Under the pieces are notes generated by a model that saw nothing but the letters and a program-made list of their open reading frames with translations, did no database searches and had not been told where the DNA came from. A DNA stretch of 41,884 nt, from the NCBI RefSeq assembly GCF_004682055.1, contig NZ_QUZU01000051.1, positions 1 to 41,884 of the forward strand, given 5' to 3'. This DNA is from Pseudomonas kairouanensis (lineage in GTDB: Bacteria > Pseudomonadota > Gammaproteobacteria > Pseudomonadales > Pseudomonadaceae). Positions 7,755-16,212 of this stretch are shown in pieces. Both the position numbers and the translations under genes were made by a program. Position 1 is the first letter of the stretch. Each line of letters begins with the position of its first letter.

Positions 7755-9125
7755 GTGACTCCTCTGCACAGACTCTGGCTGACAGAAACCGTGCGCCTGC
7801 GTGAAGAACACGCAGGCGCCCTGGAAGACCAGGAAGCCAACCGCCTGGCCCGCGCGGCCGGTGGTGACTTGCCAACACGCATTCAACAACGCGCCTTGCA
7901 CCTGGCCGAGCGTGATGGCCTGACCACCGCCCTCACCCGCTGGCTGCAAGGTGCGCGGCTGGCGCTGGTACTGCTGGCGATCGTCGCCGTGGTCAGCGGT
8001 GCGGGCCTGGCCTTTGCCGCGCTGGGTAATGGGCTGGCGCCGGTGAATGTGTTCTGGGCATTGGGCAGCCTGCTCGGGTTGAACCTGATCCTGTTGATCA
8101 GTTGGGCACTCGGCCTGCTGTTTGCGGGAGAACACAGCGCCAGCCTCGGACGCCTGTGGTTGTGGCTCAGCGAAAAATTGGCCCGTGACGCCAAGGCCGC
8201 GCAATTGGCTCCGGCCTTATTGCTGTTGTTGCAGCGCCAAAAGCTCAATCGCTGGGCTGTCGGTGTGCTGGTCAACGGCCTGTGGTTGTTGGCGCTGCTC
8301 AGCGCCCTGGTGATCCTGCTGATGCTGCTCGCCACCCGCCGCTACGGCTTTGTGTGGGAAACCACTATTCTCGGCGCCGACACCTTTGTGGCCGTGACCC
8401 AAGCGTTGGGCACCCTGCCCGCCCTGCTGGGCTTCAACGTGCCCACCGTCGAGATGATCCGCGCCAGCGGCGATTCAGCCCTGAATATCGAAAGCGCCCG
8501 CCAGGCCTGGGCGGCGTGGCTGGTGGGCGTCTTGCTGGTGTACGGCCTGCTGCCACGCGCGACCCTCGCGCTGCTGTGTCTGTGGCGCTGGAAACGCGGG
8601 CGCGCGGCCCTGAGCCTGGACCTCAACCTGCCCGGCTACAACCTGCTGCGCGAGCGTCTGATGCCCAGCAGCGAACGCCTTGGCGTCAACGATGCCGCAC
8701 CTGAACAATTGCACCACGTCAGCGGCGGCGCCAGCGAACTGCAAACTAACGGCGCCTTGCTGGTGGCCATCGAACTGGACGACCAGCACCCCTGGCCACC
8801 CAAGCTTCCCGCCAGCGTCAAGAACGCAGGCATCCTCGACAGTCGCGAGTCGCGCAACAAACTGCTGGAGCAACTCACGCGCTTCCCGCCCGCACGCCTG
8901 CTTATCGCCTGCGACCCGCGTCGCTCGCCGGATCGCGGCAGCCTGGCGCTCATCGCCGAACTGGCCCGCAACGCCAGCGAAACCCGCGTATGGTTGCTGC
9001 AAGCCCCGCCGGGCCAGGCGCTGGACGCCGAACGCCTGGGGGACTGGCACGCCTCCCTGCAACAGCTGGAGTTGCCCTTCGCCGACTGCGCGCCGCTGAA
9101 CTGGTTGGAGACGGGCCATGACTAA
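7755..9125 (+). CDS. DUF2868 membrane protein
   Basis: Protein of 456 aa recognised as DUF2868; function unknown. The N-terminal 65 residues are polar (ETVRLREEHAGALEDQEANRLARAAGGD). Strongly hydrophobic stretches follow at about 70-92, 97-125, 168-194 and 250-275, so it should sit in the inner membrane with four or more crossings. The last 170 residues are soluble and resemble a globular domain (LLVAIELDDQHPWPP, ARLLIACDPRRSPDRG). The start is GTG 7755, with AGGA about 7 nt upstream. Its end overlaps the next gene by 8 nt, implying coupled translation and probably a shared role with that GTPase. Confidence 0.85.
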   Translation: MTPLHRLWLTETVRLREEHAGALEDQEANRLARAAGGDLPTRIQQRALHLAERDGLTTALTRWLQGARLALVLLAIVAVVSGAGLAFAALGNGLAPVNVFWALGSLLGLNLILLISWALGLLFAGEHSASLGRLWLWLSEKLARDAKAAQLAPALLLLLQRQKLNRWAVGVLVNGLWLLALLSALVILLMLLATRRYGFVWETTILGADTFVAVTQALGTLPALLGFNVPTVEMIRASGDSALNIESARQAWAAWLVGVLLVYGLLPRATLALLCLWRWKRGRAALSLDLNLPGYNLLRERLMPSSERLGVNDAAPEQLHHVSGGASELQTNGALLVAIELDDQHPWPPKLPASVKNAGILDSRESRNKLLEQLTRFPPARLLIACDPRRSPDRGSLALIAELARNASETRVWLLQAPPGQALDAERLGDWHASLQQLELPFADCAPLNWLETGHD

Positions 9126-10485
9126 ACCGCTGAAACTCGCCGTGGTCGGCCATACCAATGTCGGCAAGACCTCATTGCTGCGCACCCTGACCCGTGACGT
9201 CGGCTTCGGCGAGGTTTCCCATCGCCCCAGCACCACACGGCATGTGGAAGGTGCGCGGCTGTCAGTTGATGGCGAAGCCTTGCTGGAGTTGTACGATACC
9301 CCTGGCCTGGAAGACGCCATCGCCCTACTCGATTACCTGGAGCGCCTGGACCGCCCCGGCGAACGCCTCGACGGCCCGGCCCGCCTGGCGCGCTTTCTCG
9401 AAGGCAGCGAAGCCCGTCAACGCTTCGAGCAGGAAGCCAAGGTGCTGCGCCAACTGCTGGCTTCGGATGCGGGCCTGTATGTGATCGACGCCCGCGAGCC
9501 AGTGCTGGCCAAGTACCGCGACGAACTGCAAGTGCTGGCCAGTTGCGGCAAACCGCTGTTGCCGGTGCTCAACTTTGTCAGCAGCAGTGACCACCGTGAG
9601 CCGGACTGGCGTGAAGCCCTCGCGCGCCTGGGCCTGCATGCGCTGGTACGCTTCGACAGCGTGGCGCCCCTCGAAGATGGCGAGCGACGCCTGTACGAAA
9701 GCCTCGCCCTGCTGCTGGAAAACGCTCGACCGCAGTTGCAGCGCTTGATTCTGGATCAAGAAGCCCAGCGCCAGGCCCGCCAGCAAAGTGCCGCGCGCTT
9801 GATTGCCGAGTTGTTGATCGACTGCGCTGCATGCCGTCGCAGTGTGGTGACAGAAGATGAACCCCACGCCATTGACGAGCTGCGCAAGGCCATCCGCCAG
9901 CGCGAACAAAAGTGCGTGGAAGCGCTGCTCAAACTGTTCGGCTTTCGCCCCCAAGATGCCGCCGCCAGCGACTTGCCGTTGCTGGACGGGCGCTGGGGCG
10001 ATGACCTGTTCAACCCCGAGACCCTCAAGCAACTGGGTGTGCGCGTCGGCGGCGGCATCGCTGCAGGCGCGGCAGCCGGTGCCGGTGTAGACCTCTTGGT
10101 CGGCGGCTTGACGTTAGGCGCTGCCGCCCTGGCCGGTGCAATTGCTGGAGGCGCCCTGCAAACCGCCCGCAGCTATGGCAGCCGCCTGCTGGGCAAGATC
10201 AAGGGCCAACGCGAACTGACCGTGGACGACAGCGTGCTGCGCCTGCTCGCCCTGCGCCAGCGCCAGTTGCTCAAGGCCCTGAACCTGCGCGGCCATGCGG
10301 CGATGCACAGTATCAAGGTCGACACGCCCCAGGACAAAACCTGGCGCGAAGGCAAACTCCCGCAAGCGCTGCACAAGGCTCGGGCCCACCCGCAGTGGTC
10401 GTCCCTCAACCCCCACGCCAAGCTCAGCCAGGCCGAGCGTCAGGAGCAGGTCGAAGCCTTGGCCCAACGCCTGGACGAAACCTAA
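9118..10485 (+). CDS. GTPase with DUF3482 domain
   Basis: Predicted Era-like GTP-binding protein of 455 aa. G1 is GHTNVGKTS (11-19) and G3 is DTPG (60-63). The expected NKxD G4 is degenerate (NFVSSSD). A helical region follows, with two Cys at CAACRR, and a glycine-zipper-like hydrophobic stretch lies near 307-347 (GGGIAAGAAAGAGVDLLVGG), a possible membrane-inserting segment. It starts inside the end of the DUF2868 membrane protein gene. Domain order G-domain then glycine-zipper is reminiscent of DUF697/YcjF-like systems, but no function is established that I know of. Its stop overlaps the convergent phnZ-like stop. Confidence 0.85.
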   Translation: MTKPLKLAVVGHTNVGKTSLLRTLTRDVGFGEVSHRPSTTRHVEGARLSVDGEALLELYDTPGLEDAIALLDYLERLDRPGERLDGPARLARFLEGSEARQRFEQEAKVLRQLLASDAGLYVIDAREPVLAKYRDELQVLASCGKPLLPVLNFVSSSDHREPDWREALARLGLHALVRFDSVAPLEDGERRLYESLALLLENARPQLQRLILDQEAQRQARQQSAARLIAELLIDCAACRRSVVTEDEPHAIDELRKAIRQREQKCVEALLKLFGFRPQDAAASDLPLLDGRWGDDLFNPETLKQLGVRVGGGIAAGAAAGAGVDLLVGGLTLGAAALAGAIAGGALQTARSYGSRLLGKIKGQRELTVDDSVLRLLALRQRQLLKALNLRGHAAMHSIKVDTPQDKTWREGKLPQALHKARAHPQWSSLNPHAKLSQAERQEQVEALAQRLDET

Positions 10486-11036
10486 CCCACCAGCACCTGC
10501 CGGGCCTTGGCCTTGAGCACTTCAAGGTCGAGCAGCGGCACGTTCAGTTCCTTGGCCTGCTCATCCCAATGGCGCAGGCGCAAACTCACGGCGCACAGCG
10601 GGTCTTGTTCAAACGCGTGCGCTTGCTCAGCACTCATCACCCCGCCCTGATACGCCAGGGTGCGGCGGCTGGCTTCGCTCAACCTGGCGTAGTAGCCCGG
10701 CTGGCTGAAGGTCAGGTAGCGCTTGGCCTGGACGTGATACTCCACCAGCTTGGCCAAGCGCTCGCCAAACCCTGCGCGGCGCAGAAAGTCGGCCCCCAAC
10801 CGCTCATGGCTGACCACGCCAAAACCGCCCATGTTCTCGCCACCCAGGCCGCAGAGGTGGCCGATATCGTGGAAGAACGCCGCTAACACCACTTCATCAT
10901 CAAAGCCTTCAGCCATCGCCCGTTGCGCGGCCTGGGACATATGCTCGATCTGCGACACCGGCTCGCCGATGTAGTCTGCCGTGCCGTGTTGCTCGTACAA
11001 GCCGAACACCTCGGCAATCGCCTGTTCCGGGCTCAT
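10482..11036 (-). CDS. phnZ: HD-domain oxygenase of phosphonate catabolism, PhnZ-like
   Basis: HD-domain protein (184 aa) of the phosphonate-operon HDIG family. PhnZ is a mixed-valent diiron oxygenase that cleaves (R)-1-hydroxy-2-aminoethylphosphonate to glycine and phosphate. The metal and substrate residues I recall for PhnZ have counterparts here with nearly identical spacing: Tyr22 and Glu25 (YIGE), His32, His56-Asp57 (HDIGH), His60, His77, His101, Lys105 (HVQAKRYL) and Asp158. The ATG at 11036 overlaps the FAD-oxidoreductase stop (ATGA); a GTG 15 nt upstream is less likely. It is the last gene of the phosphonate operon. TmpB-type enzymes acting on trimethylated substrates are close relatives, so exact substrate is open. 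Confidence 0.85.
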   Translation of the reverse strand: MSPEQAIAEVFGLYEQHGTADYIGEPVSQIEHMSQAAQRAMAEGFDDEVVLAAFFHDIGHLCGLGGENMGGFGVVSHERLGADFLRRAGFGERLAKLVEYHVQAKRYLTFSQPGYYARLSEASRRTLAYQGGVMSAEQAHAFEQDPLCAVSLRLRHWDEQAKELNVPLLDLEVLKAKARQVLVG

Positions 11037-12169
11037 CTCGCGGCGCCCCACAATGCGCGGATATTGCCCTCGGCCAGCGCCGGCCCGACGCTCATGCCCA
11101 CGCCGGTGTGCATCAACGCCGCACTCACGCCGGGCGCTGCCCGCAGGTATGAAAACGGCCCCGGCCCACGGGAGCCATACACGCCCTGCCAGCGCTCCAC
11201 CACCTGGACCTTGCAGCCCAGGGTCTGCTCGGCCAGTTCGATCATCCAGTCATCCACTTGCTCGGCATTGAACGGTGAAGCGTCGCTGCCGTAATCGTGT
11301 GAGTCACCGATGATCAGCTCGCCATGGGGCGTCGGGCTGATCAACAGATGGATGCCGTGCTCCTGCAGGTGCGGTGCCTCACGCAGGATTTGCGCCTTCA
11401 CGGCGGCGGCCTCGGGCAGGTCGGCAAAGGCGCCGTAGTGCACGCAACTCAAACCAGTGAGCAAGGCGTGTTGCAGGTTCAGATTGATCGCCGGGCGAGC
11501 GCGCAGCATTTGCAGGCGGCAGATGCTCGGGTTGAGTTCGGCCATGGCGCCTGCCAGCAAGGTTTGGTAGTCGTGGCCGGAACACACAATGATCTGCTCG
11601 CCACGAAAACTGCCCGCCGTGCTGTGCAGCAGGCCTGGCTCTACATCGCGCACCAGGGTGGAGAAGTGGAACTGCACCTTCAGTTCATTGCGAAGGTAGT
11701 TGATCAGCGCCGGGATCGCTTCACGCGAATACAGTTGCTGATCGTCGCGACCATGCAGCGCGGCGCGGTGATGGCGGAACTGGCCGCCGTACAAATCCCT
11801 CAACGCCGCCCCTTGCAGCAGTTCGACGTTATAACCGTGCTCCTTGGCGCGACCGGCGCAGAAGGCTTCCAGCAGGTGCTCTTCGGCCTCGGTGCGGGCG
11901 AACAAGTAGGCGCCGTTGCGCTTGAGTTGCAGGCCAGCGACCTGGGCCCAATGGCCCCAGATGTCGCGGCTTTCTCGCGCAAGGTCGAGCATGGGGCCCG
12001 GCGGTTGGCCGGTGACCAGGGCTTGGCCGAAGTTGCGCACCGAGGCGCCCAGGGGCGTGGCGCTGCGTTCGAACACCTTGACCTTGAGGCCGCGCTTGGC
12101 GGCGGCGTAGGCGTGCGATAGGCCGAGGATGCCGGCGCCGACAATTAGCAGGTCGGTTTGGTGTGTCAT
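11033..12169 (-). CDS. FAD-dependent oxidoreductase of the phosphonate pathway (DAO family)
   Basis: Flavoprotein of 378 aa, D-amino-acid-oxidase/glycine-oxidase fold, matching the phosphonate-cluster FAD oxidoreductase subfamily. The Rossmann motif GAGILGLSHAYAAAKRG lies near residues 9-25, followed by an acidic-end strand (KVFER). The C-terminal MHTGVGMSVGPALAEG is the second FAD-contact region. Members of such clusters have been reported to oxidise N-alkylated aminoethylphosphonates to phosphonoacetaldehyde; that role is inferred here. The ATG at 12169 has AGGA 9 nt upstream; the in-frame extension to 12220 is REP sequence. It overlaps the phnZ-like gene by 4 nt and is separated from the binding-protein gene by a REP pair. 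Confidence 0.85.
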   Translation of the reverse strand: MTHQTDLLIVGAGILGLSHAYAAAKRGLKVKVFERSATPLGASVRNFGQALVTGQPPGPMLDLARESRDIWGHWAQVAGLQLKRNGAYLFARTEAEEHLLEAFCAGRAKEHGYNVELLQGAALRDLYGGQFRHHRAALHGRDDQQLYSREAIPALINYLRNELKVQFHFSTLVRDVEPGLLHSTAGSFRGEQIIVCSGHDYQTLLAGAMAELNPSICRLQMLRARPAINLNLQHALLTGLSCVHYGAFADLPEAAAVKAQILREAPHLQEHGIHLLISPTPHGELIIGDSHDYGSDASPFNAEQVDDWMIELAEQTLGCKVQVVERWQGVYGSRGPGPFSYLRAAPGVSAALMHTGVGMSVGPALAEGNIRALWGAAR

Positions 12170-12197
12170 GGAGTGATGTCCTGAATTCAAGGCCGCC

Positions 12198-12269
12198 TTC
12201 GCGAGCAAGCCCGCTCCCACATTTGAATGTGTTCACAAATCAAAATGTGGGAGCGGGCTTGCTCGCGAA
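12198..12269. repeat. REP pair of reversed polarity, GTGGGAGCGGGCTTGC type
   Basis: Left half 12198-12220 (ends CCCAC) and right half 12246-12269 (starts TGTGGG), heads inward, with an AT-rich 25-bp spacer. It interrupts the phosphonate operon between the binding-protein gene (ends 12295) and the FAD oxidoreductase (starts 12169), where it may affect mRNA processing or attenuate distal expression. Confidence 0.85.
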
Positions 12270-12294
12270 GAGGCCATCTGCCCTAACGAAAACC

Positions 12295-13317
12295 TTACTG
12301 ACCCGCCACCTTCTCCGACTTACCGTCATAGCGCTTACGCCACTCAGTCAGAATGCTGTCGCGATTCTTCGACGCCCACGCAAAGTCGTTCTTGATCAAC
12401 CGCTGCTCATAATCTGCTGGCAATTCGGTCTGCGGCTTGGCGATACCCGGCTGGGCGAGCACGGCAAAGTTGTCTTTGTACAAATCCATCGCAGCGGCGC
12501 TTGCCGAGAAATCGGCGAGTTTCTTCGCCGCCTCGGCATGGGCCGTGCCCTTCATCACCGCCGTGGCTTCAATGTCCCAGCCCAGGCCTTCCTTGGGCAG
12601 GATGATGTCCAGCGGCGCGCCCTGGCGTTTCAACTGCACGGCCGGGTACTCAAAGGAAATCCCGATCGGGAACTCACCCGAGGCCGCCAACTTGCAAGGC
12701 TTGGAGCCGGAGTGAACGTACTGGCCGATGTTCTGGTGCAGGTCGTCCATGTACTGCCAGCCCTGTTTCTCGCCGTAGGTTTGCAACCAGGCGCTCACAT
12801 CCAGGAAACCGGTGCCGGACGAGGCCGGGTTGGGCATCACGATCTTGCCCTTGTACTCAGGCTTGGTGAGGTCTTGCCAACTCACCGGCTTGGTCAGGCC
12901 CTGCTTTTCGGCTTCGACGGTGTTGAAGCAAATAGTGGCGGCCCAGATGTCCATGCCGACCCAGGCCGGTGGGTTGGCAGGGTCACGGTAGTTTTTGCCG
13001 ATCTTGTCCAGGTCGTTGGGTGCGTAGTTATCCAGCATGCCCTGCTGGTCGAGAATCGCCAGGCTGGACGCGGCCAGGCCCCAGACCGCGTCGGCTTGCG
13101 GGCGGTCTTTCTCGGCCAACAGCTTGGCGGTGATGATGCCGGTGGAATCACGCACCCACTTGATCTCGATGTCTGGGTTGGCCTTTTCGAAGGCCTGCTT
13201 GTAGCTCTTCAACTGCTCGGCTTCCAGGGCCGTGTACACGGTGAGGTCGGTCTTGGCGAAGGCATTCAGGCTGAATGCAGACAGTACGGCAGCGACCAGC
13301 GCCAGGGGCTTGAACAT
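12295..13317 (-). CDS. aepX: 2-aminoethylphosphonate ABC transporter, periplasmic binding protein
   Basis: Periplasmic solute-binding protein (340 aa) of the iron/thiamine-type cluster, recognised as the AEP-binding subfamily (PhnS2/AepX). The signal peptide is about 1-21 (FSLNAFA). Typical blocks are DLTVYTALEAEQLKSYKQAF, WVRDSTGIITAKLLAEK, MPNPASSGTGFLDV and PIGISFEYPAVQLKRQGAP. A strong AGGAGG lies 5 nt before the ATG. It follows the permease gene by 19 bp in a LysR, ATPase, permease, binding-protein order. The symbol follows the AepXVW naming for Pseudomonas; ligand preference (AEP or its hydroxy or N-methyl forms) cannot be read from sequence. Confidence 0.9.
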   Translation of the reverse strand: MFKPLALVAAVLSAFSLNAFAKTDLTVYTALEAEQLKSYKQAFEKANPDIEIKWVRDSTGIITAKLLAEKDRPQADAVWGLAASSLAILDQQGMLDNYAPNDLDKIGKNYRDPANPPAWVGMDIWAATICFNTVEAEKQGLTKPVSWQDLTKPEYKGKIVMPNPASSGTGFLDVSAWLQTYGEKQGWQYMDDLHQNIGQYVHSGSKPCKLAASGEFPIGISFEYPAVQLKRQGAPLDIILPKEGLGWDIEATAVMKGTAHAEAAKKLADFSASAAAMDLYKDNFAVLAQPGIAKPQTELPADYEQRLIKNDFAWASKNRDSILTEWRKRYDGKSEKVAGQ

Positions 13318-13336
13318 GGAATACCTCCTCTGGGGG

Positions 13337-15043
13337 TTATTGGCCCGGCGCGCTCTGGCGCCAGGCTTGGGAGCGACGCAGTGCGCCGCGTGAGGCCCAC
13401 GCCAGCAGCAGCGAAACGCCGGCCGAGGTGAACAGGATCAGGGTGGACATGGCCGCCGCACCGCCCACGTTGCCGGCATCGTCCATGTTCAACACGGCGA
13501 CGGCGGCGAGGATGGTGTCGGGGCTGTAGAGGAAGATCGCGGCAGACACGGTGGTCATCGCCGACACGAACAGGTAGCGCACGATGTCCAGCAAGGCCGG
13601 TAGGCAGATCGGCACGGTCACTTTCAGAAAGTGGCGGTACAGCGGCGCCTTGAGGGACAGCGCGGCGGCTTCGAACTCGGCGTCGAGCTGACGCAGCGCC
13701 GTGGTGGCGGTCATCTGTGCGGTGGTCAGATAGTGCGCAATGGTGCACACCACCAGCAGGGTCATGGTCCCGTAGAGCACGTGCAGCGGGTTGCCACTGA
13801 GGTTGAAAAAGAACACGTAGCCCAGGCCCAGCACCAGGCCGGGCACCGCCATCGGCACGAAGCTGAGCAAGCGCAACGCGAGGTTGAGCGTTTTCTGGCC
13901 CTTGGTCTTTTCCATCAGGTAGGCGCCGGTGAAGATCAGCACGCTGCCGATCAACGCCGTGCACAAGGCCAGGGTCAGGCTGTTGCGATAGGCCAGCCAG
14001 CCGCCGCCAGCGGTGTCTTCAAACTGGTAGTGGCTCAGCGAGAGCGAGAGGTTGTACGGCCAGAATTTGACCAGCGAGGAGTACACCGCCATGCCGAATA
14101 CCAGCAGCAATACGGCGCAAATCGTCAGCACGATGGCCAGGTAGCAGCCGTCCCTCAACCGCGAAGGCACGGGTTGGAACACCTGGGCGCGACCGCTCAT
14201 GGAATCACCATGGCGACGACGCAGCCAGGCATCCACAGCAAAACTGAACAGTGCGGGCAGCAGCAACACCATGCCGATCAAGGCGCCGCGACCGAACTGT
14301 TGTTGGCCGACCACCGCTTTGTAGGCCTCCAGCGCCAGCACCTGATAATCGCCCCCCACGACAACCGGCACGCCAAAGTCGGTGATGGTCAGGGTGAACA
14401 CCAGACAGAACGCCGCGAACACCGCCTGGCGCGTGGCCGGCCAGGTGACGCTGCGAAACGCCCGGGCCGGGCTGGCGCCCATGCTGGAAGCGGCATCGAA
14501 CAGCCGCGCATCCGCCAGGGACAGCGCCGACAGCAGGATCATCAAGGCATGTGGGAAGGTGTAGATCACCTCACCCAGCACAATGCCCCAGAAGCCGTAG
14601 ATATTGTCCGAGAGCAACCCGCGCAACAGGCCCTGGTTGCCGAACCAGTACACCAGCGCAATGCCCGGCAACATTGACGGTGCCATCAAGGGCAGCAGCG
14701 ACATGCCTCGCCAGATCGCCTTGCCCGGAATCAACGTGCGTTGCAGGGCGTAGGCAAACAGGTAGGCCAGGGGTACGACGATGGCTGCCACGCTGAGTGA
14801 AACCTTCAGGCTATTGCCCAACAGCCAGTGGAAGTTGGCGCTGGTCACCAACTCACGCGCGGCAACGAGACCACCGCCCTGCCCGGCTTCGCTGCTGAAA
14901 CCGCGCCAGAAGATCGCCAGCAACGGCATCAGTACTGCGACGCACAGCAGCGCCAGCCACACCAGCTTTCCGCCGACGACAAAGATTCGATCACCGGTTT
15001 CAGCGCGGGAGACCTGACGCGGCAACGTTATGACAGCGGCCAT
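13337..15043 (-). CDS. 2-aminoethylphosphonate ABC transporter, fused permease
   Basis: Inner-membrane permease of 568 aa with two tandem BPD-transporter domains, i.e. both halves of the channel fused in one chain. There are about 12 membrane segments. Each half has its EAA-type coupling loop: DARLFDAASSMGASPARAFRSVTWP in the first and EFEAAALSLKAPLYRHFLKVTVP in the second. In Salmonella the equivalent is two proteins, PhnU and PhnV. The ATG at 15043 is one base after the ATPase stop, so translation is almost certainly coupled; an in-frame extension to 15169 lies inside the ATPase gene and is rejected. Confidence 0.92.
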   Translation of the reverse strand: MAAVITLPRQVSRAETGDRIFVVGGKLVWLALLCVAVLMPLLAIFWRGFSSEAGQGGGLVAARELVTSANFHWLLGNSLKVSLSVAAIVVPLAYLFAYALQRTLIPGKAIWRGMSLLPLMAPSMLPGIALVYWFGNQGLLRGLLSDNIYGFWGIVLGEVIYTFPHALMILLSALSLADARLFDAASSMGASPARAFRSVTWPATRQAVFAAFCLVFTLTITDFGVPVVVGGDYQVLALEAYKAVVGQQQFGRGALIGMVLLLPALFSFAVDAWLRRRHGDSMSGRAQVFQPVPSRLRDGCYLAIVLTICAVLLLVFGMAVYSSLVKFWPYNLSLSLSHYQFEDTAGGGWLAYRNSLTLALCTALIGSVLIFTGAYLMEKTKGQKTLNLALRLLSFVPMAVPGLVLGLGYVFFFNLSGNPLHVLYGTMTLLVVCTIAHYLTTAQMTATTALRQLDAEFEAAALSLKAPLYRHFLKVTVPICLPALLDIVRYLFVSAMTTVSAAIFLYSPDTILAAVAVLNMDDAGNVGGAAAMSTLILFTSAGVSLLLAWASRGALRRSQAWRQSAPGQ

Positions 15044-15044
15044 C

Positions 15045-16109
15045 TCAGGCAAACACCTGCAGGCTGCGCGGCGGCAAGGCAACCCAGATATCCTGGGCGC
15101 CCAGGCGTGGCATGGCTTCCGGGGCCAGCTCGGCCAGCAGCGCATGGCCGGGCAGTTGTTCCAGCTCAAAGCTCATGCGGCAGCGGTTGCCGAGAAAGGT
15201 GATCTCACGCACTTTGGCCGGGAACAGGTTTTCTTCATGCACCCCAGGGTTGACGTTGATGGCTTCCGGGCGGCAGAACAGGCGCCCGGACCTGGCCACA
15301 CCGGCATCATCGGCCAGGCGCAGGTTCATCCCGCCGACCTGGGCGTAGCTGGCGCTGTTGCGGCTGAACGGCAGCCAGTTGCCCTGGCCGACAAACTCCG
15401 CCACGAACGGCGTGGCCGGGCGGTCGTAAATTTCTTGGGGGGTGGCGTATTGCTCGACCTTGCCGTTGTTCATCACGGCAATGCGGTCGGCCATCAACAT
15501 GGCTTCGTCCTGGTTGTGGGTGACCATCAAGGTGGTGATGCCCAGTTGACGTTGCAGTTGGCGCAGCTCAGTGCACAAATGCTCGCGCACGCGGGCGTCC
15601 AGGGCCGACATCGGTTCATCCAGCAGCAGTAACGAAGGCGCCGGCGCCAGCGCACGGGCCAGGGCCACGCGTTGCTGCTGGCCGCCGGAGAGTTGGCCGG
15701 GGTATTTCTTTTCGCTGCCCAGCAGGCCCACCAGTTCCAGCATCTGGCCGACGCGCTTGCGCGCTTCATCGCGACCACTGCCGGTGAGCCCGTAGCCGAT
15801 ATTGGCTTCCACGGTGAGGTTGGGAAACAACGCGTAGGACTGGAACAGAATGCCGTAGTCCCGCGCCTGGGGTGGCAGCAGGGAAACGTCACGACCTCCC
15901 AGGTAAAGCTCACCGCTGTCCTGGCGCTCAAGCCCGGCGATGCAGCGCAGCAAGGTGGTTTTGCCGCAGCCGGACGGGCCCAGCAGGCACACCAGTTCAC
16001 CGGCGGCGACGTCCAGGGAGACGTTGTCCAGCGCCGTAAAGGCGCCGAAGCGCTTTTGCACATTGCGCACCTTCATGGGCGCGCCGGGTTGGGTCAGGGC
16101 TGTGTTCAT
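15045..16109 (-). CDS. 2-aminoethylphosphonate ABC transporter, ATP-binding protein
   Basis: Cytoplasmic ATPase (354 aa) of the putrescine/iron-type ABC importers, AEP subfamily (PhnT2-like). Walker A is GPSGCGKTT near 40, Q-loop LFQSYALFPN, signature LSGGQQQRVALARAL, Walker B LLLLDEP, H-loop VTHNQDEA. A C-terminal TOBE-type domain follows (about 270-354). I chose ATG 16109, which has GAGG 8 nt upstream; GTG 16118 is an alternative. First gene of the transport operon; the regulator lies upstream on the same strand, separated by a REPIN and a promoter region of about 100 bp. Confidence 0.93.
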   Translation of the reverse strand: MNTALTQPGAPMKVRNVQKRFGAFTALDNVSLDVAAGELVCLLGPSGCGKTTLLRCIAGLERQDSGELYLGGRDVSLLPPQARDYGILFQSYALFPNLTVEANIGYGLTGSGRDEARKRVGQMLELVGLLGSEKKYPGQLSGGQQQRVALARALAPAPSLLLLDEPMSALDARVREHLCTELRQLQRQLGITTLMVTHNQDEAMLMADRIAVMNNGKVEQYATPQEIYDRPATPFVAEFVGQGNWLPFSRNSASYAQVGGMNLRLADDAGVARSGRLFCRPEAINVNPGVHEENLFPAKVREITFLGNRCRMSFELEQLPGHALLAELAPEAMPRLGAQDIWVALPPRSLQVFA

Positions 16110-16147
16110 GGAGGGCACCTCATCAAACGAATGAGGGCCATGCTAGG

Positions 16148-16164
16148 GAGCGAATGCGTCGCTC
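16148..16164. promoter_or_regulatory. candidate LysR operator before the phosphonate transport operon
   Basis: A perfect dyad (GAGCGA, 5-base centre, TCGCTC) lies 39-55 bp upstream of the ATPase start codon, between the REPIN and the gene. LysR regulators bind interrupted dyads close to promoters, and an aminoethylphosphonate-type LysR gene lies just upstream, so this is the best operator candidate seen. No clear -10/-35 pair could be assigned. Confidence 0.35.
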
Positions 16165-16212
16165 ATGTGGCAGGAAGGCAAAAGGCAGTGATAGTGGTAT
16201 TGGTGTTTTTTT

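Noticed and set aside
10485..11051. HD-domain gene as a generic HDIG phosphodiesterase or (p)ppGpp hydrolase
   Set aside because: The extra PhnZ-specific Tyr/Glu, Lys105 and Asp158 residues and the phosphonate neighbours fit C-P cleavage better.
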